From: Nitrosomonadales bacterium
GTDB lineage: Bacteria > Pseudomonadota > Gammaproteobacteria > Burkholderiales > Methylophilaceae
Reading direction: 5' to 3'
DNA length: 15,493 nucleotides
Assembly: GCA_018657165.1 (NCBI GenBank)
Contig: JABHXS010000099.1
Coordinates: 1 to 15,493, forward strand
The notes under the pieces are model-generated. The model did not search any database, was not told the DNA's origin, and was given only the letters and a program-made list of their open reading frames with translations. Shown piece by piece: positions 9,167 through 15,493 of this stretch. Each line of letters starts with the position of its first letter. Positions within the stretch are counted from its first letter, which is position 1. The position numbers and the translations under genes were made by a program.

Positions 9167-11359
9167 TTAAAATTCCGTTGGGTCAACATCAATATTCCAT
9201 TTTACGCGATTCACAAATGGATGTTGATTGATTTGAGAAATCCATGGCTTTAACATTATGTGAAGTTCCTTACGAGAAGGTGCTTGAATATGTAAATGAA
9301 AACGCTCAAAACCTTTAAGCCTTTCCATTGGAGGTCTTGATGGCCCAAGAACGTCTATGGCATCTGTTGACGATCCTTTTACCCATCCGGACACATCAAA
9401 GATAAATTTTTTTGCTATATCAAGATTTTTAGATTGCACCATCAATACTGCATTGTAGCTAAAAGGAGATAATCCCATACTTTTTCTCTCGCTGAGAAGT
9501 TGATTGGCAAACAAATCAAAATCATGTGCTTTTAACGAATCAAATAAATTATGATTTGGAAAAACTGATTGGATTAATACTTCGCCTTTAATCTTTCCCC
9601 TTCCTGCCCGTCCTGACACTTGCATTAATTGAGAAAACAACCTTTCACTTGCTCTAAAATCTGGACTATATAGCGCATTATCTGCATCCAAAACGACCAC
9701 TAAGGTAACATATGGAAAATCATGGCCCTTCGAAAGCATTTGCGTTCCAATAACAATGTCTATATCTCTGTTATTCATTTTCAAATAAAGATTTTCAATA
9801 GATTTTTTTGAATTTGTTGTATCACGATCCACTCTTGATATTTTTGCTATAGGAAAATGGTATTTCAATACGTCTTCTATTTTTTGCGTCCCTGTCCCTA
9901 AAGGATATAAATCCGTGTTGCCGCAATCCATACATGAATTAATTATCTTTTGATCAAATCCACAATGATGACATTTGAGTCGCTTTTTTTTAAGATGAAC
10001 TACTAAACGGGAAGAACATCGTTCGCATTCCGCAACCCAACCACAAGCAGAACAAATCAAAACTGGCGAGTATCCTCTACGATTTATGAACACAATGGTT
10101 TGTTCCTTCTTATCTATTCTATTTTGAATTGCATCTATAACTTGCTTTGAAATTTCAAGCTTTGTTTTATCATTTACTTGAATAGTTTGTATGTTTGGAA
10201 GGGTTGCGTTATCAACGGCCCTTGAGGTTAATTTTAAATATTGAAAGTTTTGTTTGCCAGTTGTTGCTTTATACCAAGTCTCTAAGGAAGGAGTCGCTGA
10301 ACCCATTACAACAGGAATATCTAGATTTTTTGCTCTCATCATAGCGACATCTCTTGCATGGTATCTCAAACCATCGCTTTGCTTAAAAGAGGCGTCATGC
10401 TCTTCATCAATAATAATGATTTTTAAATGGGGCATTGGCGTAAATACCCCTAACCTTGTACCTATTACAATATCTGCATTGCCTGACTTCGCCTCTCTCC
10501 AGTTATCAAGTCTCTCAATATCTGATAAATAACTGTGAAGGACGACAATTTTTTTATCAAAAAAACGATTTTGAAATCTTTCTTCTAGCTGAGGTGTTAA
10601 ATTAATTTCTGGCACCAAAACTAAGGCTTGGCTTTGAGAGTTTTTTAAAAACTCTGTAATTAAATTCATATAAATTTCAGTCTTACCACTGGCTGTCACG
10701 CCATGAATCAACCAAGGCTTAAATAATTTATTACTATTTATTTTATCAATAGCCTTTTTTTGATCTTTATTCACATCTGGTTGATTAATCTGAGTCCTAT
10801 TTAATTTTCGAACGAATATTTCAGAGGAAATTAATCCCATACTTTCAAGCTTTCTAATACATTCGACTCCATTCGATACAAGTTTATTTAGATCCTTTTG
10901 TCTTAAGTGATTGTTTAAAATTGCATAGGCAACCTTTCTCAAACGAAGCTGTCTTGGGGGTAAATTTTCAATGGCCTCATTAGTAAGGCTCACATTTGCT
11001 TTAAATAATAATTCTTTCTTTCGCGAAGCTAAGGAATTCTTTTTGATTCTGCTTGGCACAACAGACATAATTGTTTGGCCAATAGGGTAATGATAGTAAT
11101 CCGAAACAAAATATAAAAGCTTGAACATGGGCTCATCAAAAATAACTTCAGACTCTATGCTGGCAATTGTTTTTAACTTTTCGACTGGTATGGGTGATTT
11201 TTTTTCTATTTCACAACAAACCCCTATCAACTTTCTGCTGCCAAAGGGAGCTTTTACATATTGTCCTATTTTAATATTTGAGTCATTGGAAACATAATCA
11301 AATAATTTATTGACGGGGACGTCTAAGGCAATTTTTAATATTTTTCGATCTTTACTCAA
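9167..11359 (-). CDS. priA: Primosomal protein N', replication restart DEAH-type helicase PriA
   Basis: 3'-5' superfamily 2 helicase that recognises abandoned replication forks and reloads the replisome. 730 residues, normal length. The N-terminal fork-binding domain comes first (ALDVPVNKLFDYV, 11-23). Walker A is GVTASGKT (220-227; most relatives have GVTGSGKT), the DEEH box is 318-321, and SATPS is 354-358. Eight zinc-binding cysteines come in four CxxC pairs: 436/439, 445/448, 463/466 and 476/479. QVSGRAGRG is motif VI. The start is a TTG at 11359, chosen because it gives the usual N-terminus and is preceded 10 nt upstream by AAGGAA; no ATG lies nearby. It is the first gene of the minus-strand run priA-thiD-thiE-hemL and is divergent from argS. 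Confidence 0.97.
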   Translation of the reverse strand: MSKDRKILKIALDVPVNKLFDYVSNDSNIKIGQYVKAPFGSRKLIGVCCEIEKKSPIPVEKLKTIASIESEVIFDEPMFKLLYFVSDYYHYPIGQTIMSVVPSRIKKNSLASRKKELLFKANVSLTNEAIENLPPRQLRLRKVAYAILNNHLRQKDLNKLVSNGVECIRKLESMGLISSEIFVRKLNRTQINQPDVNKDQKKAIDKINSNKLFKPWLIHGVTASGKTEIYMNLITEFLKNSQSQALVLVPEINLTPQLEERFQNRFFDKKIVVLHSYLSDIERLDNWREAKSGNADIVIGTRLGVFTPMPHLKIIIIDEEHDASFKQSDGLRYHARDVAMMRAKNLDIPVVMGSATPSLETWYKATTGKQNFQYLKLTSRAVDNATLPNIQTIQVNDKTKLEISKQVIDAIQNRIDKKEQTIVFINRRGYSPVLICSACGWVAECERCSSRLVVHLKKKRLKCHHCGFDQKIINSCMDCGNTDLYPLGTGTQKIEDVLKYHFPIAKISRVDRDTTNSKKSIENLYLKMNNRDIDIVIGTQMLSKGHDFPYVTLVVVLDADNALYSPDFRASERLFSQLMQVSGRAGRGKIKGEVLIQSVFPNHNLFDSLKAHDFDLFANQLLSERKSMGLSPFSYNAVLMVQSKNLDIAKKFIFDVSGWVKGSSTDAIDVLGPSRPPMERLKGFERFHLHIQAPSRKELHIMLKPWISQINQHPFVNRVKWNIDVDPTEF

Positions 11360-11432
11360 TTTAAGAAATTTCCTTAATCAGACAACAATAGATAGGGTAA
11401 AATATTCGTTTATATATATCTATTGTAACCTT
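11360..11432. promoter_or_regulatory. Divergent priA/argS control region with 10-bp inverted repeat
   Basis: The 73 bp between the priA TTG and the argS GTG is very AT-rich. On the plus strand TAAAAT (11398-11403) is a plausible -10 for argS, with only a weak -35 (TTAATC, 11374-11379). A perfect inverted repeat, ACAATAGATA (11385-11394) and TATCTATTGT (11417-11426) with a 22-bp spacer, brackets this -10. The left arm would sit between -35 and -10, the right arm just after the start point. A shared operator for both genes is one reading. The minus-strand promoter for priA is not clear. Confidence 0.4.
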
Positions 11433-13091
11433 GTGAAAGATTATCTAACCAATTTACTTGTTAATGCGATTAAAGATTTAGTTGATAATTTTGATCAAGA
11501 AATCATTCAAGTTAATAGACCAAAACAAATTCAACATGGTGACTTTTCTACAAATGCCAGTCTGCCGCTAGCAAAGATTCTAAAAAAACCGCCTCTCGAA
11601 ATAGCTAAAGAGATAGTTAATCATATTCCATCTTCATCATTAATAGAAAAAGTTGAAATAGCAGGCGCCGGTTACATTAATTTTTTCTTGAGTTCAGAGG
11701 CGCGCGTTAAATTAATCAATACAATTCTGATGGAAAAAGAAAATTTTGGTAAGTGTGCCTATGGAAGAGATCAAAAATTACAAGTTGAATTTGTATCTGC
11801 CAACCCCACAGGACCACTTCATGTTGGTCACGGTCGAGGTGCTGCCATAGGAGATTCTATCGCAAGACTTTTAGATGCAACAGGTTGGGATGTTACAAAA
11901 GAATTTTATTACAATGATGCAGGATCACAAATTAATTCATTAGCTTTATCTGTTCAAGCAAGGGCGAAGAAAATTATACCAACTGATAAAAGCTTCCCTA
12001 GAGATGGATATCAAGGTGAATACATAAATGAAATTGCAGACGCGTTTTTAAGTAATGTGGCGTTTAATTTTAAAGACAACAAGATTCATCCTTCAGGGGA
12101 TGTAAATAATCTTGAAGATATTAGAGAATTTAGTGTCTCCTATCTGCGCCACGAACAAGATCTTGACCTTGATGCTTTTAATGTAGATTTTGATGTTTTT
12201 AGTCTTGAATCTTCGCTATATGAAAATGGTAAGGTCGAAGAAATTATTAAAATGTTAGTTGAAAATGGGTACACATATGAAAAAGATGGTGCCTTGTGGC
12301 TCAAAACAACTTCCTTTGGTGATGATAAAGATAGGGTAATGAAAAAAACAGATGGTGAATATACATACTTTGTTCCTGACATTGCTTACCATCTAGATAA
12401 ATGGGAAAGAGGGTTTAAGCGGGTCATTAACGAACAAGGGGCAGACCATCACAGCACCATTAATCGGGTAAGAGGGGGGCTTCAAGCTTTAAAAAAAGAT
12501 ATTCCCCTTAATTGGCCTGAGTATATTCTCCATCAAATGATAACGGTGATGAAAAATAAAAAAGAAGTTAAGATATCAAAAAGAGCTGGAAGCTATGTGA
12601 CTTTAAGAGATCTTATCGATGAAGTTGGATGTGATGCGACCAGATACTTTTTATGTGCAAGGAGAGCAGATTCTCAGCTTATCTTTGATATAGATCTTGC
12701 CAAAACGAAGAATAATGAAAATCCTGTCTATTATATACAATATGCACATGCAAGAATCTCAAGGGTGCTTGAGCAATGGGATGGAGATGAAGAAAGTCTT
12801 TCCGTTAAAAATGGGGATGACATAAAGAATTTGAATGAGCTGAGGCTCATTAAAAATATTAGTGAATTTCCAGAGGTAGTTTTACAAGCTGCCGAGGAAT
12901 TAGCTCCCCACCAAATTGCTAACTATTTAAAAGATTGTGCTGCAGAATTTCATAGTTATTATAATGATACAAAATTTCTTATTGAAGATAAGAAAATTAT
13001 GGAAAACAGACTTGCTCTTATTCGTGCAACTAAATTTGTATTGAGCAATGGATTGAAGTTGCTTGGAATTAGCGCGCCACATAAAATGTAA
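11433..13091 (+). CDS. argS: Arginyl-tRNA synthetase
   Basis: Class I synthetase that charges tRNA-Arg with arginine in the cytoplasm. With the GTG at 11433 the protein is 552 residues, close to the usual 560-580. That start is chosen because it gives the normal N-terminal additional domain (KDYLTNLL...); the frame stays open upstream, but that stretch lies inside antisense priA and the divergent promoter. No ribosome site is visible before the GTG, so a short leader or weak start is possible. Seen: ANPTGPLHVGHGRG with the HIGH-type motif H130-V-G-H133, KISKR at 380-384 in place of KMSKS (a usual variant in ArgS), and the C-terminal DALR anticodon-binding domain ending in LGISAPHKM. It is followed after 12 bp by the SPOR gene, probably one operon. 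Confidence 0.97.
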   Translation: MKDYLTNLLVNAIKDLVDNFDQEIIQVNRPKQIQHGDFSTNASLPLAKILKKPPLEIAKEIVNHIPSSSLIEKVEIAGAGYINFFLSSEARVKLINTILMEKENFGKCAYGRDQKLQVEFVSANPTGPLHVGHGRGAAIGDSIARLLDATGWDVTKEFYYNDAGSQINSLALSVQARAKKIIPTDKSFPRDGYQGEYINEIADAFLSNVAFNFKDNKIHPSGDVNNLEDIREFSVSYLRHEQDLDLDAFNVDFDVFSLESSLYENGKVEEIIKMLVENGYTYEKDGALWLKTTSFGDDKDRVMKKTDGEYTYFVPDIAYHLDKWERGFKRVINEQGADHHSTINRVRGGLQALKKDIPLNWPEYILHQMITVMKNKKEVKISKRAGSYVTLRDLIDEVGCDATRYFLCARRADSQLIFDIDLAKTKNNENPVYYIQYAHARISRVLEQWDGDEESLSVKNGDDIKNLNELRLIKNISEFPEVVLQAAEELAPHQIANYLKDCAAEFHSYYNDTKFLIEDKKIMENRLALIRATKFVLSNGLKLLGISAPHKM

Positions 13092-13103
13092 AAAGGAAAA
13101 ATT

Positions 13104-13640
13104 ATGGCTTACAACACAGAACCTGATACGCAAAAAAAAATCAAAGGAACGCCCTTTGCAAATGGCTTATTTTTTGGTATTTTTCTTGGTATAGTTGTCG
13201 CTATTATTATTACCCTTTTGGTAACAAATGGCAAAAGCCCTTTTGTATCAAAGGAAACTGAGGGGTCATGTATCGAAGTTAATTCTGCTTTGGGTGACGA
13301 GGATATAATCAATATTGATGAGGATGCGAATATAGAAACTTATGCTGAGTCATCTAATGAAGAACAAAACATTACACCCGATAATGATAGAAATGTGCTT
13401 TACTTCATTCAAGTGGGTGCGTTTTCTGAAAAAAAATCAGCCATCAATCTTAAAGCTAGATTAGCGCTTATGGGTTATGAGTCAGTTATCATGACAGCTG
13501 AAATTGGATTAAATACTTTTTATAGGGTGAGTGTTGGTCCATACAAGAATTACGATGATGCAAAGACCAATAGAGAAAAACTGTTTCTTGATGGATTTAA
13601 AGCGAACTTAATTAAACTAACCTCACCTAAAGAAAATTAG
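13104..13640 (+). CDS. Membrane-anchored SPOR-domain protein
   Basis: Predicted inner-membrane protein with a short cytoplasmic N-terminus, one transmembrane helix (about 20-41, GLFFGIFLGIVVAIIITLLV), a periplasmic linker, and a C-terminal SPOR domain (about 98-173: YFIQVGAFSEKKSAINLKARL, then FYRVSVGPYKNYDDAKTNRE). SPOR domains bind septal peptidoglycan stripped of stem peptides, so a role at the division site or in wall work is likely; no FtsN assignment is made. The linker (about 55-97) is strikingly acidic, rich in Asp and Glu. The start is supported by AAAAGGA about 6 nt before the ATG. The order argS-SPOR-dsbA is common in Betaproteobacteria, where the segment NKxPxPF after the helix (here NGKSPF) is typical. 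178 residues. Confidence 0.88.
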   Translation: MAYNTEPDTQKKIKGTPFANGLFFGIFLGIVVAIIITLLVTNGKSPFVSKETEGSCIEVNSALGDEDIINIDEDANIETYAESSNEEQNITPDNDRNVLYFIQVGAFSEKKSAINLKARLALMGYESVIMTAEIGLNTFYRVSVGPYKNYDDAKTNREKLFLDGFKANLIKLTSPKEN

Positions 13641-13660
13641 ACTAAAGGATATAAAAAACC

Positions 13661-14296
13661 ATGAAAAAATTGATTATTTTATTGTCACTATTTCTATCAA
13701 CAGTTGTTTTTTCAGTTGAGCCTAAATTTAATGACAACTTTAAACAAACTAAAAAAGAATTCAACACATCGTCTCCAGGAAAAATAGAGGTACTCGAGCT
13801 TTTTTGGTATGGCTGTATTCATTGCTATTCCATGGATCCTTATTTAAACAAATGGGCTAACACGCTTCCTGATGACGTTGTTTTTAAAAGAGTCCCTGCT
13901 ATCCCTCGAAAAAGTTGGGTTCCGGGTGCCAAGGCATACTATGCTTTAGAAACGCTTGGTTTGGAAGGCAAATTACATGAAAAATTATTTGATGCTATAC
14001 ATAAAAATAAAGAGCTTGACCCAAATAACGAAAATGCAATTATTAATTGGATTACCTTGAACGGGAAGCTTGATGCAAAAGAGGTTAAATCAGCCTTCAA
14101 TAGTTTTTCGATTGATTCAAAACTAAAAAAATCTTACAAAATTTTTAAAGATGCTGGGGCTACTGGCGTCCCAACAATTATTATTGATGGAAACTACATG
14201 ACTTCAAGCACAATGGCTGGTGGTGAACAAAATGCTATTGATATAACAAACTATATTATTAAAAATATAAGAAATGATCGAAAAAAATCTAAATAG
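13661..14296 (+). CDS. dsbA: Periplasmic thiol:disulfide interchange protein, DsbA type
   Basis: Oxidises cysteine pairs in proteins exported to the periplasm. 211 residues: a signal peptide (MKK plus a hydrophobic stretch to about 18, likely cut after VFS), then a thioredoxin-like fold with an inserted helical domain. The active site is C52-I-H-C55 within FWYGCIHCYSMDP; most DsbA have CPHC, so the Pro is replaced by Ile, which could shift the redox potential. The cis-proline loop GVPT (P171) is intact. An AAAGGA lies 11 nt before the ATG. It follows the SPOR gene by 20 bp and is probably the last gene of the argS run. A DsbB partner is not in the window. DsbA is favoured over DsbC/G because there is no dimerisation domain. 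Confidence 0.93.
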   Translation: MKKLIILLSLFLSTVVFSVEPKFNDNFKQTKKEFNTSSPGKIEVLELFWYGCIHCYSMDPYLNKWANTLPDDVVFKRVPAIPRKSWVPGAKAYYALETLGLEGKLHEKLFDAIHKNKELDPNNENAIINWITLNGKLDAKEVKSAFNSFSIDSKLKKSYKIFKDAGATGVPTIIIDGNYMTSSTMAGGEQNAIDITNYIIKNIRNDRKKSK

Positions 14297-14312
14297 CCTT
14301 CAAATTTCCCTA

Positions 14313-14341
14313 TTAAATGCTCGCGCATAACAAGCATTTAA
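14313..14341. promoter_or_regulatory. Perfect 9-bp dyad between dsbA and the oxidase gene
   Basis: TTAAATGCT (14313-14321) and AGCATTTAA (14333-14341) are exact inverted repeats with an 11-nt loop. No T-run follows, so it is a poor intrinsic terminator for dsbA. It ends just before TAAAAT (14344-14349), a possible -10 for the next gene, although no good -35 is seen. It may be an operator over that promoter or an RNA hairpin. It is the only strong structure in the 78-bp gap. Confidence 0.45.
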
Positions 14342-14374
14342 ATTAAAATATCACCTTTAACTAAGTTAAGACAA

Positions 14375-15430
14375 ATGAATCAACACCGATCCCCTGAAAA
14401 TTTGAGCGATCACGTCGCTCTTATTATCACCAAAATTCTTCGTTTTTTTGCCGATACATTTTTTGCACGGCGTTATGGACATAGAGCCGTCGTTTTAGAA
14501 ACCGTAGCAGCTGTTCCAGGAATGGTTGGAGGTATGTGGCTTCATCTAACCTGCTTAAGAAAAATGCAAAGTGATCGGGGTTGGATAAAAATTCTTCTTG
14601 ATGAGGCAGAAAATGAAAGGATGCACCTTATGACTTTTATTGAAATTGCCCAACCCAAGTGGTATGAACGACTTATCATTCTTGCTGCTCAAGCAATTTT
14701 TTGGAATTTCTATTTTTTGTTATATATCTTTTTCCCAAGAACTGCTCACAGGCTAGTTGGCTATTTCGAAGATGAGGCTGTTTTAAGTTACACCGCCTAC
14801 TATGAACAAGTATCATCAGATTCATCCCTAAATGTGGACGCACCCCAAATTGCCAAAGATTATTGGGGTTTAGCAGATAATGCAAAGTTACTCGATGTCA
14901 TTAGAGTGGTGAGAGATGATGAACAAAACCATTCTGATGTTAATCACGGACGGGCTGATTCTTTAGATGAAGCTGATGATAATTTAGAAATCGCCAAACA
15001 AGAACCAACCTCTACCAAAATAAATTCGGCAACCTTGCAGTCATATCATAATGCAAATTATCATATTTATAATAGGCCTCCATTTACATTAAAAATCGGA
15101 AGCACATGTACAGATCTAAATGAATTATTTAAAAAATATGACGTAAATGAAGCCGCACTTTTAACCGCATACAACCCTCAGGGCGTTGAAACAGATATTT
15201 CTAATAACAAAAGGGGGAACGAAGAATTAGAAAAAAATTTACGTTCTCAAAATTTTACTTTCATTCTGGCGGAAGGCATTTGTCCAGATAACAAATGGCC
15301 TGGTGAAAAAAGTTTTTTTGTTATGGGGATGTCTTTGTCTGTTGCAAAAAATTTTGGTAACACATTCAAGCAAAATGCTATTGTTTGGGTTGATAAAACA
15401 GCAGTTCCCCAATTAATTTTATTAAGATAA
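14375..15430 (+). CDS. Alternative oxidase fused to a C-terminal DUF3293 domain
   Basis: Predicted membrane-bound di-iron ubiquinol oxidase that reduces oxygen to water without pumping protons, bypassing cytochrome oxidases. The AOX part is about residues 20-200 and keeps all six metal ligands: E42 (LET), E81 and H84 (NERMHL), E132 (FEDEAV), E183 and H186 (RDDEQNH). Y139, aligned with the catalytic tyrosine, is present. Hydrophobic helices near 43-62 and 99-120 fit one-leaflet membrane binding. A hydrophilic linker (about 200-220) leads to DUF3293 (about 223-351: ANYHI, FTLKIG, LTAYNPQG, WPGEKSFFVMG, QNAIVW, VPQLILLR), normally a free-standing protein of unknown function. No frame break is seen; the only possible internal start in the linker is a TTG at 15035 without a ribosome site. 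The ATG at 14375 fits the short bacterial AOX N-terminus. Confidence 0.88.
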   Translation: MNQHRSPENLSDHVALIITKILRFFADTFFARRYGHRAVVLETVAAVPGMVGGMWLHLTCLRKMQSDRGWIKILLDEAENERMHLMTFIEIAQPKWYERLIILAAQAIFWNFYFLLYIFFPRTAHRLVGYFEDEAVLSYTAYYEQVSSDSSLNVDAPQIAKDYWGLADNAKLLDVIRVVRDDEQNHSDVNHGRADSLDEADDNLEIAKQEPTSTKINSATLQSYHNANYHIYNRPPFTLKIGSTCTDLNELFKKYDVNEAALLTAYNPQGVETDISNNKRGNEELEKNLRSQNFTFILAEGICPDNKWPGEKSFFVMGMSLSVAKNFGNTFKQNAIVWVDKTAVPQLILLR

Positions 15431-15433
15431 ATT

Positions 15434-15493
15434 ATGGATTTTCGTAAAATTGTTTTAAATTTTTTTTCAGTCCTTAATTCTATTTATTTAGGG
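15434..15493 (+). CDS. Start of an unidentified protein (cut by window edge)
   Basis: An ATG 3 bp after the oxidase-DUF3293 stop opens a frame that runs 20 codons to the end of the window (begins MDFRKIVLNFFSVLNSIYLG). The stretch is hydrophobic with a basic residue pair near the N-terminus, as in a membrane anchor or signal segment. It is too short to name a family. The tight spacing suggests it is translated with the oxidase gene. No clear ribosome site is visible ahead of it. It might instead be a chance frame. Confidence 0.45.
   Translation, partial: MDFRKIVLNFFSVLNSIYLG

Noticed and set aside
8335..9300. Thiamine (TPP) riboswitch ahead of thiD or thiE
   Set aside because: There is no untranslated leader: thiD follows priA by 3 bp and thiE overlaps thiD. 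No THI-box-like leader is visible.
10678..10701. PriA Walker A variant GVTASGKT as a sign of a defective helicase
   Set aside because: The Gly to Ala change is outside the essential GKT; all other helicase motifs and all eight zinc cysteines are intact, so activity is expected.
11310..11432. A longer argS starting at a TTG at 11310
   Set aside because: The extra 41 codons lie antisense to the priA start and across the divergent promoter, and do not resemble the ArgS N-terminus.
12570..12584. Altered KMSKS loop (KISKR) in ArgS as unusual
   Set aside because: KISKR/KMSKR is a common variant in bacterial arginyl-tRNA synthetases and HIGH-type HVGH is intact.
14313..14341. NsrR-type nitric oxide operator upstream of the oxidase gene
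   Set aside because: NsrR sites have the arms arranged as ATGCATTT-n-AAATGCAT with a short centre; here the arms are in the opposite order with an 11-nt centre. The regulator cannot be named from this dyad.
1..15493. Mobile elements, CRISPR arrays, tRNA or rRNA genes, defence or toxin genes
   Set aside because: Gene packing leaves no gap over 90 bp, all gaps were read, and no long terminal repeats, spaced arrays, cloverleaf-like segments or transposase-like proteins were seen.

Overview
The window looks like chromosomal core genome of a small-genome, AT-rich betaproteobacterium. The best guess is a streamlined aquatic methylotroph of the Methylophilales (OM43 / Methylopumilus-like). This rests on three things: low GC by eye, very tight gene packing (most gaps 0-90 bp, with genes that abut or overlap), and gene orders common in Betaproteobacteria: gltB-gltD-hemE, thiD-thiE-hemL and argS-SPOR protein-dsbA. 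The lineage is an inference from order and protein flavour, not from a search. No tRNA, rRNA, CRISPR, insertion sequence, phage gene or riboswitch was seen.

Left block, minus strand (1-11359). Read in the direction of transcription it runs priA (replication restart helicase), thiD and thiE (thiamine pyrimidine kinase and thiamine-phosphate synthase), hemL (glutamate-1-semialdehyde aminomutase), then an 86-bp gap with a good promoter candidate, then gltB and gltD (the two subunits of NADPH glutamate synthase) and the 5' part of hemE (uroporphyrinogen decarboxylase), which runs off the left edge. GltBD makes glutamate, the C5-pathway precursor from which HemL makes 5-aminolevulinate; HemE acts later in the same tetrapyrrole route.

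A 73-bp divergent region (11360-11432) separates priA (TTG start) from argS (GTG start). It holds a perfect 10-bp inverted repeat around a candidate -10 box. Right block, plus strand (11433-14296): argS, a membrane-anchored SPOR-domain protein with an acidic linker, and a periplasmic DsbA-type oxidoreductase whose active site is CIHC rather than CPHC.

Right end (14297-15493). A 78-bp gap carries a perfect 9-bp dyad. It is followed by the most unusual gene of the window: one uninterrupted 351-codon frame joining an apparently intact di-iron alternative oxidase (all six metal ligands present) to a C-terminal DUF3293 domain of unknown function. Three bases after its stop another reading frame begins and runs off the right edge. 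The oxidase-DUF3293 fusion is the best candidate for something undescribed: it ties an uncharacterised domain to a cytochrome-independent quinol oxidase.
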